Shown here piece by piece: positions 44,223 to 55,929 of a stretch of DNA of 64,000 nucleotides. This DNA comes from Eustoma russellianum. Its lineage: Eukaryota > Streptophyta > Magnoliopsida > Gentianales > Gentianaceae. A program made the translations under genes and the position numbers. The notes under the pieces were generated by a model. The model was not told the origin of the DNA and ran no database searches. It saw nothing but the letters and a program-made list of their open reading frames with translations. The stretch's first letter is position 1, and each line of letters begins with the position of its first letter. Where the stretch lies: assembly GCA_036186865.1 (NCBI GenBank), contig AP025056.1, positions 29,912,011 to 29,976,010 on the forward strand, read 5' to 3'.

Positions 44223-47200
44223 CTTACTGGCCAGGAAACACACGGTACCAGTGGGAAGCGTTCTTTTAAAAACAGAGTCTTTTCTTTAAAAACGCTTTTT
44301 CATCTTTTTTTCTCATAAAATCAGTTCTATAAATCATATAAATAACGATGATGCAATGTATTACATGTACCATGCAATTCATGACATAACGCACTACATA
44401 TACACACATGTACAACTTAATCTTTAGGCTTGAAAAATTTCTAGAATTATCAATCCATACGCACGGCCTCAACACCTCGTGTTTTAGGTCCATTATCATG
44501 AGTTCTTATCCTACATATGCATAAGCGTGTCTTTCTATTCGTAATATAATTTTCGTGACGATACGAGACATATAAGACACTTAATTTATTTAATGACGAA
44601 ACAGGGCTGCTGAATTTCAGCCATGCAGCGTCCTTTATTTTACCTTTCATATAAGCCCACTAATCTTCATTTAATTTGGGCCAACTTTGGAAATCTGCTG
44701 TAAACATACTAACTATTAATGATCATAAGCCCAAACCATATAACTAAGTCTAAGCCCATGAAAACAAGGCCTTACAACAAGTTCCTCAATTCTGCCCAAA
44801 ATTCCGGCTTAGTAATGCAATTTATCCTTGGTGATTACCCCTTAAAATAACCATGTTGAGTTAAGTTGTTTACCTATAAATACTCACATATGTCTTAAGT
44901 AATTGTCATAAAATTTGCGCGGAATTATAATCTCGTTAAAGGGATCATTTATTCTTTTTCCCAAAACGGTTACCTGCTGAATTCTGGAACGACCAATTTT
45001 CACTATGAATTTTATTGTGACCAAACCGTAAGTCCTTTTTCGAAACTTCCAACTCTCAGACTTAGAAAACACATAAGGCTAGTATCCTGCTAAAAATCAG
45101 CCCAATTACATGCTCCTAAGGTCCATTTCCAGGGTATTCATTAAGTCACATAAAATCTGTTTAGTCCAGAAATTTCCAGCATGACCAGTTTTACTAAAAA
45201 TTTCGTTAAAAATAATCCGTAACTCCTTTTAACGAAATTCCAACTCTCATAATCACTATACACATAGGGATAATGTTATGCCAAAAATTGGACAAATTGA
45301 GTACCTCTAAAGTCTCCTTTCAGGTCCCACAAAACGACATAAAAATCTGCCCTGCTCCAGTAAATTCCAATTTTGTCACATTTCCTTACTAAAGGTCCCA
45401 ACTTGCATTGTTTGGCTTAAACACTTTATTAAACGTCAAATACACCTTTAGCATATGGATTTGCAAGTCCTAACACATTACAAAAGTCATCTACACATCA
45501 CCTCAAAAACAGCTTGAATGATACAAATATCATTCCTTTGGCCATGCACATCGTGTTCATACTAAAATCAAGCCTTGGTATAATTGGTGAATTAGCACCC
45601 TAACCCCCAAACCAGCCCGTCCATACGCATGCAAGGCAAAAAAACATCCCCATAATGAACATATTAAGCTTATCACAAAAAACATACATCTTGCTCCCAT
45701 TTTACCCCACAAGTTACCATTTCTTACAAGGGCTACATTTATTTTCCCTTTTTTTCCATCCAACCGTCCCCCATACATGCCAAAGGCAAGACCTTTGTCA
45801 CATTCATCTTAGATTTACCACATATTCATACTTAAAAATAACAAAGATTCCACCTTTGGAGCAAAGCTCACACATGCAAGCCATTATACCCTAGGATCCG
45901 AAAGTTTCACACATAAACTTAGCATTTCACCTGTAAGATTCAATCTTAATGGCATCTGGACATTCAAGCATGCACTTTCACATCCAAGTCATGAGTATGT
46001 ATAGTGTACTTGCCTTTTTAACTTACTCCTTTTATTAGCTTGAAATGTGTATGGAATAGGTGAAGTCCTCTTCTTCTTCACACATGCACCTCACGGTTTT
46101 GAAGGGGAAAAGAGATCAATGGTTAGTTCATAATCTTAAGTGGAAGATGCACTAAATAGGGGTTAGATGAACTTACCAAAAGGAACTTGTGTAGTGTTCA
46201 AGCCCCTTAAGACTAGTATCCCACAAAAGCTTGAGATGTTTTGAGCTTAGTGACCTTGAGGGTCACTGTTTGGGAGCAAGAAAAATAGAACTATGAGTTT
46301 TACTCCATGAAGGATGTAGGAACTCTCTTGAAAAGATTTAGAACATGCTTACCTAGGGCAATCTTGGGCTTGGATGAACTCCAACCTCTTCTTAGTCTCC
46401 TTTTGGACGGTGCCTTGAAGAAGAGAAGGAGAGAAAATCCCTCTTTTATGAAAAATCCTTAATTGGTTAGTTGGATGTTTTTAAGGGCTCTTTATTAAGG
46501 GACAATCCTCTTCTTGATTAGGCCTAGCCGGCGCTTTTAAGGGGAAAGGAAGAGAAAGTTTTCCCATGTGCTTAAATAATATTATGAAAATCATTAATGG
46601 CCTAATCATAATTCACTTTTTGGGTTTGCATGGAGAGTCTTGGAACCATTGTTTTGCTCCTTAAGGCCTCTTAGCCGAATGTATGCGTGTACCCTTGTAC
46701 ATACATGGCTTGATTCTCTTGCATCTTACTCACAACCATAATTTATTTTTTTATCCATCTAAATTTTTCGTAAACTATACACACATGCGTGTTCAAAGTG
46801 TATCTTCACTATTACCCTTTAATTACACCCTAAAATCTCTTAAGCCCACACCAAGGCATATGCCGTAAGGTATACATGTAAGTATGACATGTGCATATAT
46901 GTATATATATATACACCTGTACGTGTACATATATATATATATATATATAAATCCCTCGTTACATAGGTAACTATGCACACATGGATATATCATGGGATCC
47001 GGCTTTTTATTGGATTAAAATGATTGCTCCATGGTTAGGGTGAAGTCCTCTTAAAGAACTAACCACCTTTTGCTTTTAGGGTTCCTTAATGGTCTTGAAG
47101 CCACTTACTTGTTTAATAAGGACTTATGGCCGAACCATGAGTGGGCACGCTTATGCATGTATTAGTTTAATCCAACTTCGTCTTATTTATGATCATAATT

Positions 47201-47299
47201 TACCCATTTTCCTATCTTAATATATTTTTTTTTATCAAAGGATTTTTTATTAGCATAAACCCTCACTTATTACGGAGGAAAACCTTATTACAGTAAATG

Positions 47300-48284
47300 A
47301 AAAGATGACGATAGTAGCAGTATATGATTATCAACATCCATATTATATATGATATGCCGCATTAAAACCTTGCCAAGTAAAACCACCCTTGTAGATAAAA
47401 CCTTGGCGAAGGAAAAAGCGTAAATATTTATATAAATGGACTGTTGATATGCGCTACCGTGTAAAATGAAAGAATATAAAAATCGGAAAGTACATAAACG
47501 TAACAAAACAAATAGCCATGTGAACATCCACTCCTGATGATTGTCCCTTGTCCAGGCGGAAATCTCGTCAGTGGCCAGGAAATTAAGTGCGATCCGCGTC
47601 CCCGTCCATGCATAAAAGAAATGAATGGCTGAGTGAAGCAGAGGTATGAGACATAGTGAAATGTGTAAGGCTAATCGAATGAAGATCATACCAGGTCTGC
47701 CTGCACAAACTAATGTTCCGGTAGAGATATAGAAGACACGCCAATCCATTTGGAAGACTTGCAATAGAAGGTAGCAGCATATTTGTATCAACCATGACAT
47801 GGGGAGCAAAAGATGTAGAGACGGTGTGATGGTCCAGTCGTGATGGCGTGGTCCAGGTCCATAAACAAATGAAATCTCAGCAGCGATTGAAATCCACCAA
47901 TGTATCGATGTCGTCCATACACAAAGAAAACAAGAGGGCATGTGAATGAGGAGAAGGAGACATACGAAAAACCAGCAGGATGAGTGAATATAAATCATAC
48001 CAAGTCTGCCTGTACCTAATAAAGTACAGGCAGAGAGATTGCAAAAATGCCAATCCATATGGAAGACTCGAGGAGTGCGAACTTGGTTGCATCGATCCAG
48101 TTGGGAAGCGTAGTTGCATCGTCGGCCATACACAGAGTAAGAAAAGAAAACATTATATATGTAGAGGATATGTAAGATGCAGCAGTTGACCAAAAGAATG
48201 CAGTGCATACCGTGTCTGCCCGTATCTGCTATGGTACGGGTAGAATAATCTGAAATACGCCAATCCATGAGGAAGACTAGAATG
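47300..48284 (-). repeat. Repeated modules in the LINE 3' UTR
   Basis: About 1 kb between the RNase H stop and the poly(A) tail holds three diverged copies of a 210-310 bp module. Diagnostic pieces on the plus strand: GTCTGCC(T/C)G(C/T)A at 47696, 48004 and 48206, then (C/T)GCCAATCCAT at about 47739, 48049 and 48259, then GGAAGACT. A further shared piece (GAAATCTC(A/G)) is near 47562 and 47872. A 348-codon open frame crosses the whole region (48334-47288) and shows the repeat at protein level (FxMDW...GRxGMI). Its hydrophobic, Cys/His/Trp-rich composition and position suggest a by-product rather than a protein. Confidence 0.72.
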
Positions 48285-48790
48285 TCAACATGTGCGCAAG
48301 CTAGCCGAAGTGAGATCCAAAGTGAGTGAGGCACGTACCAAGGCTGGCAGATTATGACTATTGAAATAGCATGTCTCAGGACACATCATTGCATGTTGAG
48401 CAAGGTAGTGAGCTGCCATATTGGCCTCCCTATACGTGTGAGCTATTTCCAGTCTATGATGGTGAAGTAACGTTTGTAAAAGTCGTAGGTGATAGTTTCC
48501 ATAGGTATTTTGTGGTTGATGTAGTTGTGATAACATTTGAGCACAATCAGATTCTATCGTGAGCGAACGATATAAGGGGAGAAAGTACATCAAACCAAAA
48601 AGAGTAGCCTGAACCTCCGCCATCAAAGGTGTACATGGAGGCAGACGAAAAGAGAGCGCACGCACACAATTACCGGTGTGATTGCGCAAGATAGCTCCAC
48701 CCGCGGCATAGTGGCGGCCGACTGCTGCATCAATATTTAATTTGAGTCTACCTGAAGGTGGAGTTTTCCACCGAACAACTAAGAGACGCG
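48285..48790 (-). pseudogene. LINE RNase H domain
   Basis: Reads WKTPPSGRLKLNIDAAVGRH with the first Asp, AAGGAILRNHTGNC, TPLMAEVQATLFGLMYFL with the catalytic Glu, IESDCAQMLSQLHQ with the second Asp, and YREANMAAHYLAQHA at the end. The domain lies C-terminal to the RT and is continuous from about 48790 to the stop at 48285. Together with the copy at 35077-35640 it shows that the LINE family carries a plant-type RNase H. Confidence 0.88.
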
Positions 48791-49034
48791 GGGGACAAAG
48801 TCGTGGGATCCACTAGAGGGAAAGAGGCGGTCCTGCTGCAAGTTTGGATCCCTGTATTTTCTGGATCCACATGTGAATGCCAAACTGTATGGAATTCCTA
48901 AGTACAGTGGTAGAAAAGGATGTAGAGTCCCCATATACTAGTTGAGCGTATTGTCTCCAAATGTTGGAAACTGTAATCGCCGGAATGACAATTTTTAAAA
49001 CCCCAGATAATGATGAAGATGTGGAGCGATACCA

Positions 49035-49553
49035 CTAAGATAATAGATTTAATGATGTCGGGAGTATTCCATGTAACTCTGATGCAAAAAAGGCCCATAA
49101 CTGATGAATTCGACTACAGTGAAGGAAGACATGATCCACTGTGGCCGAGTGTTGCCTGCAAAAAGGACATTGTGTGGGACGTGCCACTGAATATCGTCCA
49201 ATGTAGTCCTCAAATGGCATAGCAGAATGAAAAATGCGCCGCAGCAATATTTTCATGGATGGGGAATGCTGCTTAAACCAAATAAATGTTGCAGAGAGTT
49301 GTGTTGGTCTTGATATCCTACAAATATCATAGGCCGACTTGAGAGTGAATTTGCCTATGGGTGTCGGTGTCATGTAAGAAAAGATCCCATGCCAGTCGTT
49401 TGAGAGATGCAGGTGTGATGAATACGACATATTAGCTTCCATACGGCGGAATCCGAGAGCCGTGGTCGATAATCGCCACTCCTGCCATATTTCATATGCA
49501 TATAGTGACTCCACAAAGTGTCCTGCTTTTGGTATGCCCACCAAATTCGGCAA
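49035..49553 (-). pseudogene. LINE zf-RVT region
   Basis: 172 codons in a shifted frame. FTLKSAYDICRISRP, TFIWFKQHSPSMKILLRRIF, then the Cys/His cluster CPFCRQHSATVDHVFLHCSR, the zinc-binding zf-RVT module that follows RT in plant L1-like elements. The downstream part to about 48800 (minus strand) is out of frame and carries no recognisable motif except the linker to RNase H. Confidence 0.85.
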
Positions 49554-49561
49554 TGATATGC

Positions 49562-50600
49562 CTACTGTAACATGGTAAGATCTCGAAGTCCTAATCCGCC
49601 TTCCTCAATAGGCGAGGTAATTTTTGTCCATGCTACCCAATGATGCCGATTTCCCCAATAGAATGATGCCATCTTTCTGTTGATCATACGCATGACTGAC
49701 TTTGGCAAGCCACCTTCTGCCAGAATATGAAGCGAAAGCGCAGCAATCACTGAACGCAAAAGCACAAGACGTCCCGCCGTGGAGAGTAGACGAGCATGCC
49801 AACCTTGTAGGCGGTCCTCAATATGTTGTAACAGGGAAGAGCAATATAAGGATCGATTAATACCTTTGTGAAGATATGAACCAAGGTATCGAAAAGGTAG
49901 AGAAGTAGGTTGCATGCCTAATATGTCTTTGTATGTCTGACTCTGATGTGAGGTGATGTTGGCCGAAGGGATGAAACTACTTTTGTGAAAATTAACCTTT
50001 TGTCCCGATGCAGTTTCATACGTAGTTAAGAACGCATGAAAACGTCTGAGATTACGCTGTGTACCACGCAGAAAAATAAGTAAATCATCTGCATATGCCA
50101 AGTGAGAAATGGCAATTGGTATGCGCCCTAGCCGAAATGACTGGATATGGCCTGCTGCAACTAGTGACTTTAATCCTCTGCTGAAGCCCTCAGCTGATAA
50201 AATAAACAGCAATGGGGACAATGAATCACCCTGCTTGACACCTCTAAATGGACGGAAAGATGCCGATGGCTGCCCATTTGTTAATACTGACAGTTTTGTG
50301 GCACGTAAGTGATTGATGATAATCCGAATGAAAAAATCCGAGAATCCAAATTTGTGCAATAATAGCTCAAGATACTCCCAACTTACCCGGTCAAATTCCT
50401 TCATCATGTCTAACTTCAGGCATAATTGAGATCCCCCTCTATCCAGCATATGAACCATTTCCCAGGCTAATAGAACTTGTGTTGAAATGTCATGACCGAG
50501 AAGGAATCCTGTTTGTTCTGGTGAGATTAACTTTGGCAATAGCGTCCCCAAACGCGTGGAAATAATACGAGTACAGACTACTCAAAAAGTTTGTAAGACA
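49562..50600 (-). pseudogene. LINE reverse transcriptase core
   Basis: Continues ORF2 after a single-base frameshift near 50570. Motifs: PEQTGFLLGHDISTQVLLAW, catalytic Asp in LKLDMMKEFDRVSWEYL (usual KAYDRVSW changed), RGVKQGDSLSPLLFILSAEG, catalytic box LAYADDLLIFLRG, GQKVNFHKSSFIPSAN and thumb SLPFRYLGSYLHKGINRSLY. It ends in KMASFYWGNRHHW and GGLGLRDLTMLQ followed by a stop. Target-primed reverse transcription is the expected function. All catalytic residues are visible, so decay is recent. Confidence 0.93.
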
Positions 50601-53449
50601 GATAGGACGAAAATCACTAAATGTTTGTGGTGATTGCGTTTTTGGAATCAATGTAAGTAACGCACTAGCCATGACTGCAGGTTGTGGGACCCCAAGTAAA
50701 AACTCCTGTACCGCTTTAAGCACATCAGAATGTATTATAGACCAGCATGAGCGGTAGAAATTACCATGAAAACCATCAGGTCCTGCTGCACTCTGAGGAT
50801 CGAGACACCACACTGCCGCTTTTACCTCTGACTCCAACGGAAGCTGTGTAAGCATGAGGTTGTCGTCTTCAGATATTAGGCTAGGGATGTGTGACAAGAT
50901 ATCTGAATGATTTTGTGTTGCCTCCCGTGCAAATAACTCTGTATAAAACGTGACACCAGAGGTCATAATGTCATCCGGATTCGTTAGCATTGTTCCAGTC
51001 GAGTTTCGAATCTGTTGAATACGAAGGTGTGAGCGTTTGCCTTTGACAAGTGAGTGGAAGTACCTTGTATTAGCATCACCTTCTTTTAGCCATTTTACCC
51101 TCGCCTTTTGTTTCCAGAATTGCAATTCATAATTAGAAGCGAGCAAATAGTCAGCTTTTGCCTTATAATAGGCCTGTCGTGCCTCTTCCGTGGGATTCGC
51201 ATCCCAACTATTTTCAGCGCTATTAAGTTGTTCCTCTGCATGCTTCAGATTGCTGAAGATGTTCCCAAAGATATCTTTATTCCATTTTTGTATGTCTTTC
51301 TTTAGGGAAAATAACTTTGTATAGAAACCATGCATGCCTCCCGTTGTTGAATATGTTATCCATGCATTCTTCACATATGTATGAAAATCTGAACGATGAA
51401 GCCAGGCATCTAAAAAGCAAAACGAACGACGGCCAGACTGAGCACTTAGTTTACATAACAATAGAAGTGGAGTGTGATCAGATGTCGCTCGGGGTAAATG
51501 AGATAACTGCAAATTCTCAAACACATCTTGAAACATAGAGTTGACAAAGATCAAGTCCAATCTACGTCGAACATGGCCAAGACCTCTACCTTCAGCCCAT
51601 GTAAATCTAGAGCCTTGATATTGGGGTGACATAAGAGAACATGTTTCAATACACTCATTAAAATCTTGCAAAGCTGTTAAAGAAGGAGTGGAACGGCCAC
51701 TATGATCTTCAATGGATCGTAAAGTATTGAAATCTCCTCCCACAAGCCAGGGTAATTGTGAGATCGCGGCAAAGTCACACAAAGAGCGCCATAGAATTTG
51801 GCGCTGTGAAGGCGTATGTTTCGCATAGACTAAAGATAGAACAAAGGTATGCTGCAGCAAAATAGACAGTAAAGTGAAATGGACCACTTGATCTTGATCC
51901 TGCGTGGCAAGCAAACGGAATTCATTATCACGCCAGAAAAACCAAATATTTTCCCATTGAGAGGCATAAAACTGCGAAAAGCCAAGACGCAAACCAAACC
52001 CATTTATTTGTGATGGTGCATGCTTAGGTTCAATCAAAGCAAGTAAATTCAAACGATGTTCTCTAATCAACTGTTGTAAACGAGGCAATGAGGCACGCAT
52101 GCCTCGAATGTTCCATATTAATATATTCATTGAGTAAGATTGGATGTACTTCCCTGTATAACATGAGATGCACTGCGCGTCAAAATGGTTGATGGCGGTA
52201 GGGGGTAGGTCCTTGCGGGATCGGCGTTTAAGACGTGGAACAACCGGTATGAATGCCGACTCCTCAGCCTGGGCATGCAATCGCCAAATTAATATCTCAT
52301 CATCAGGTGATGGTTGCATTAACTGCATGCGGCGAGCAACTTCCTCAGGCACATTAGGGATGTCCTCAGCATGAGCATCAACTGGCAAATCATTATCCGA
52401 CGAATGCCCAATATCAATTTGCGTAAGATCATTTGGCACATGGTGATCCGCAGCATCACAGAACTCGTCCTGAAGATGGTCTTCATTATCATTATCAGGT
52501 TGCAGCGTAACATTATCAGATTGTAGTGGATCATTTTCTGTGGCACAGAGATCATCGTGAGTGCTAGTTGGCTCGAGAGACTGCAGCGGAGCATGCTCGG
52601 TTTGGTCAACATTATCTTCGCCAGTGGCGATTGGTTCCTGTACTGCCGAGGGTTGTGTGAATGGTTTTCGTTTAACTGTAGTCCAGCGTGTTTTGGCCTG
52701 ACGTGCCGGAGGAGGGGGAGGAGGCGGAGGAGGCATGCTAGATGTTTCCTTAGGAGGGCATGCAGTGGTTGCATGTCCCAGTCTACGGCAGGAGGTGCAG
52801 AATAATGGCAAGTCTTCATAGACTACCGTTTGCAGTATTAATCTTCCTTTCGCTTGTAAATATATCTTTTGTGGCAATTCCTGAAAAACATCGATCTTAA
52901 CACATACACGAGCCACAGATGGTCTCAGCCTTTCTGAGGTTGCAACATCGAGTTTAATCAGTATTCCAATAGGCCGAACGATTTCAAATAGGGCTTCCCG
53001 GTGATGGAGGTGAATCGGTAACCCAGGGAGGGCAATCCAAACAGGGACAATAGGAACGTCTGATGAAGGATCAAAATCAACAGTCCACTTCGTAATCCTC
53101 ATGTGGCACCCAGATATATGCCAAGAGCGTCGATAAAAACATCTCAGATAATCTGCCTCGTTGCGGAAATTTAGCAAGATATGTGTTTGATCAATTAGTG
53201 TAATACACAGATCATGATGAAATCCAATTTTCTCAAAAACCTCATGTATAATTTTTAAAGGTGGCCGGCCATACCAAAAAGTGCCAACCAAGGAATATCT
53301 GAAAGGCGTAGCAAGAGCATCAATCTCCGAATCAAGGAAGGAAATCATAGGGATACCTTTGTAGCGTGCAACCGTTTTGGGTGAAATTGAATAGTGCTGG
53401 AGGCATCAGTGCCTGCAACGACTGCAGTGAAAGTTGGTGCAGCCGCCAT
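50490..53449 (-). pseudogene. LINE ORF1 (DUF4283-CCHC) fused in frame to ORF2 endonuclease and start of RT
   Basis: The 952-codon open frame starts at 53348. The original start is probably the ATG at 53449 (MAAAPTFTAVVAG), one frameshift upstream of MISFLDSEIDALATPFRYSL. ORF1 part: a DUF4283-type domain (to about residue 150), CCHC knuckle CTSCRRLGHATTAC near residue 190, a run of nine Pro and an acidic linker. ORF2 part begins at MNILIWNIRGMRAS (residue 407, 52130): APE-type endonuclease with LIEPKH, LVGGDFNTL and ATSDHTPLLLL. From about residue 753 comes the RT entry WLKEGDANTRYFHSLVKGKR, GPDGFHGNFYRSCW and PKTQSPQTFSDFRPICLTNF, then a frameshift. ORF1 would bind RNA, and the endonuclease nicks target DNA. 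There is no stop between ORF1 and ORF2. Confidence 0.92.
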
Positions 53450-53634
53450 ATCGATCAGGATTATGGCGAAAAGAAATCGGCTTTTGATGAATAGCAGCAA
53501 CAGCGAGGGTTGGGACTGTTGTGCCGCCGGTGGCGGCGTGAAACAGCAGCGGATGACAGCAGCCTGGGGTTGCGGCGGCTAGTGCAGCCGGATCGCATGA
53601 TCGCCGGATCGCATTTTCACCGCATATTCTAATA

Positions 53635-53645
53635 TTCCTATCTTA

Positions 53646-53691
<46 letters not shown>
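53635..53691. repeat. LINE target duplication and adjoining (TA)n run
   Basis: 53635-53648 repeats 47209-47222 exactly, and the TA run follows. In the uninterrupted right LTR (59770-59795) the same target precedes a shorter TA run. Confidence 0.92.
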
Positions 53692-53692
<1 letters not shown>

Positions 53693-54481
53693 TATACACG
53701 TGTTTATGTATGGTTAATTTGTTGTCCTTTAGGTACACTTTTCATGGGACTGTAATCCTTTAAGCCGCTTATCGCAACGTAACCCAGCATCTATAATACA
53801 ACATATACATATATATGTATACACGTCTATATATGTCCATACCATATATATATATAAAGTCATTTACTATTGTGATTAAATGAGTACCATGTACCAACCA
53901 TGGGTTCAAACCGGGTGGTTAGGGGCCTTTGGTTCCCTTATTGAGCTTGAGTCACCCTTTAGGAAACTAATAAGGAAGCTACTAAGTGATTGAAGGAATA
54001 TCCTTAATGCAACGTCATATTGTGAATACACCATGCTTTCTTGTATGATTGCTTTAGAAAACAGTTAAGAGGTGTAACTACCCTTTCCTAATAATAAAAG
54101 GGCCTCTTAATGGCTCCCCCTATCCGGCGGCAAAAAGGGAAAAATGGTGTTTTCCCTCTTTTTATCTTTTAAGTCTTTAATTAGTAGGGCACTTAAATGC
54201 ATAGAATAACTCTCCATGGTCTCTAATAAGAGTTAGTTACTTGTATTAGGATGGAGCTCTTCCTAATGTTTCCACCCTCTAAGCCGAAAATTGAGTTGTC
54301 TTAGGGAAAAATTTTCAGCACCTCACTTGGTTCATAATTCACACTTTGGGTAGTATGCTATTTTCCTTTAATCTTAAAATAATCGTGGTAAATCCAAAGA
54401 TATCCTCGTTTCGGGGTATCGTTCCATTGTCTCACTTCATCACAACCCTAGGTAACGCTCTAATTTAGGCGGGGTACAACA

Positions 54482-55037
54482 TTCTCCCCCCCCTTAACAT
54501 AAGTTTCGTCCTCGAAATTGGAGTTAGTATGGTATATGCTTCCATGTTTCCTTATACCTCTTCATGGCATTTCCAATATTCTTCTTTCTTGTACAATCCA
54601 TCATTTCATTTTCAAGGCAAGAACTGGATAATATGGGGGTACCTACTAAATCATTTAAAGTCTTATATTATACCAGACCCTACTGGATGGTAGCGTCACT
54701 GCTAGAGCGCGTTGAGCCATTCCCAGCTTATAACCCTGGACCCCAAAACTTTGTAGCGCAATCTATTTTTCATGCTCTAGCTATGCTACTCCAGTTGTCT
54801 ACTTTGTCCAGTCATCTCTACTTATGTAGAAGTCTTTCTTTAAGGTTCCCTATCACACTGCTTTACGATTATCCTTACTTGGAAAATAAGCAAGGTAAAA
54901 CATAAGTACTTTAGGTTGGAAAAATCTGATGTACCTGTTGGTGGTTTAGATGTTTCAAAAATCCTTGGTTGTATCATCCTTTGATCCATATTAGCGCCTC
55001 AGGTCATTTTGTTGTTATTTCCAAATGGGTATGGCTG
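54482..55037. other. Element B polypurine tract and non-coding internal sequence
   Basis: 54482-54493 is the polypurine tract (GGGGGGGGAGAA on the minus strand). The following 540 bp up to the end of gag hold no recognisable pol motif. A 113-codon plus-strand frame at 54564-54905 has no similarity that I can name. Confidence 0.7.
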
Positions 55038-55646
55038 TCACCTTCTGCCTCCTTTCTTCATATGCTCATTAAGTCTCTTTCGTTCCTCCATTATCTTAAT
55101 ATCGCACTCCACTTTATAGCATCCCTTTAACAGTCCATCAAAAGTCCTTGGGTATGCCTTGCCTAACCGACCGTTAATCTGTGAATTCAAGCCACGTCTG
55201 AATCTGGTTACCTTCCACCTTTCGTCTTCCATAATCGTGGGAGCATACCATCCTAACATAATGAACTGGCGAACATATTCTGATACTGGAGTGCCTAGTT
55301 CTTGCTTTAGCGAATTGAATTCTTCAATCCTCTCTATGACCAAGTCTAGAGAGAGGAAAGCTCCACAGAACTCCTACAGAAATCTTGCCCATACTATTGG
55401 TCGTGGCAGCGGCTAGATATTTGTTTTCCACCACCGGCCAGCCTTACCTATCAGGAATGTCCGGACTATTCGTGTCCTTGTCTCATCCGGCACCTTCACC
55501 CACCGAAGCTTACCCTCAACTTCGTTCAACCGCCGCTCTGCCTCCTCTGGGCTAGGCTCCTCGTCAAACCCTGGAATTTGTGTTTTAAGCAGCTGTCGGT
55601 AATAAAATCCAATGCTTCCTGGGGGTGATAGTGGTGATGCTAGCAT
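55038..55646 (-). pseudogene. Element B gag (capsid region, no zinc knuckle)
   Basis: Two minus-strand frames. 55646-55413: FDEEPSPEEAERRLNEVEGK, RWVKVPDETRTRIVRTFLIG, AGRWWKTN, the start of the retrotransposon gag capsid domain with its Trp-Trp signature. 55343-55038: IERIEEFNSLKQELGTPVSE, YVRQFIMLGWYAPTIMEDER, KVTRFRRGLNSQINGRLGKA, TFDGLLKGCYKVECDIK, the capsid C-terminal part. The two join across a stop or frameshift near 55400. The frame stops at 55038 before any CCHC knuckle. It would have assembled particles only together with proteins from another element. The family is clear; the gene is broken. Confidence 0.88.
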
Positions 55647-55915
55647 ACCGGTCTATGATGTCATCTGCACCACACAGCGTCGGTTTTATTCGAAGTCATA
55701 CCGAGATAAGAAACAATATTTAACTTGTAACTCAATGAAAATTCTCATTGGCATGGAAATAGATATAATATGGGTCAAATTCTATAAAATGTCGTAAATA
55801 AGGGTTTTATCTTCGAGTCTAAGTCACCCTAATCTAAGGACAACTCTCATCTAAGATCAGGACTTAGATCTAAGATCAAACTTAGTTCTATATTCTGCCC
55901 GGATCTGGAGCCTGG

Positions 55916-55927
55916 GCTCTGATACCA
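55916..55927 (-). other. Primer binding site of element B
   Basis: TGGTATCAGAGC on the minus strand, followed by CCAGG; complementary to initiator tRNA-Met, two bases inside the right LTR. Confidence 0.92.
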
Positions 55928-55929
55928 CC

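Larger units (their letters stand above)
47223..53634 (-). mobile_element. Near-full-length L1-like LINE inside the element B LTR
   Basis: 6,412 bp, minus strand, with a poly(A) tail (plus-strand T run at 47225-47233). It is flanked by the 14-bp target duplication TTCCTATCTTAATA (47209-47222 and 53635-53648). The partner LTR has the empty site once, at 59770-59783. Order on the minus strand: 5' UTR, gag-like ORF1, endonuclease, RT, zf-RVT, RNase H, then a 1 kb 3' UTR with repeated modules. Several frameshifts after the first 952 codons show that it is inactive, but it is the most complete element in the window. Confidence 0.94.
43197..54481 (-). repeat. Element B left LTR (3' LTR), split by a LINE
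   Basis: TGTAGCGCCCCG...GGTACAACA. It contains the U5 block (43197-43275), the hairpin at 43598-43618, the tandem repeats at 44036-44222, and TA-rich stretches. The LINE occupies 47223-53634. The following CTCCCCCCCC polypurine tract is at 54482-54493. Confidence 0.92.

Noticed and set aside
53880..53945. tRNA-like GGGTTCAAACC motif in both B LTRs (also near 60140)
   Set aside because: It resembles a T-arm/B box, but no A box or cloverleaf can be built around it.
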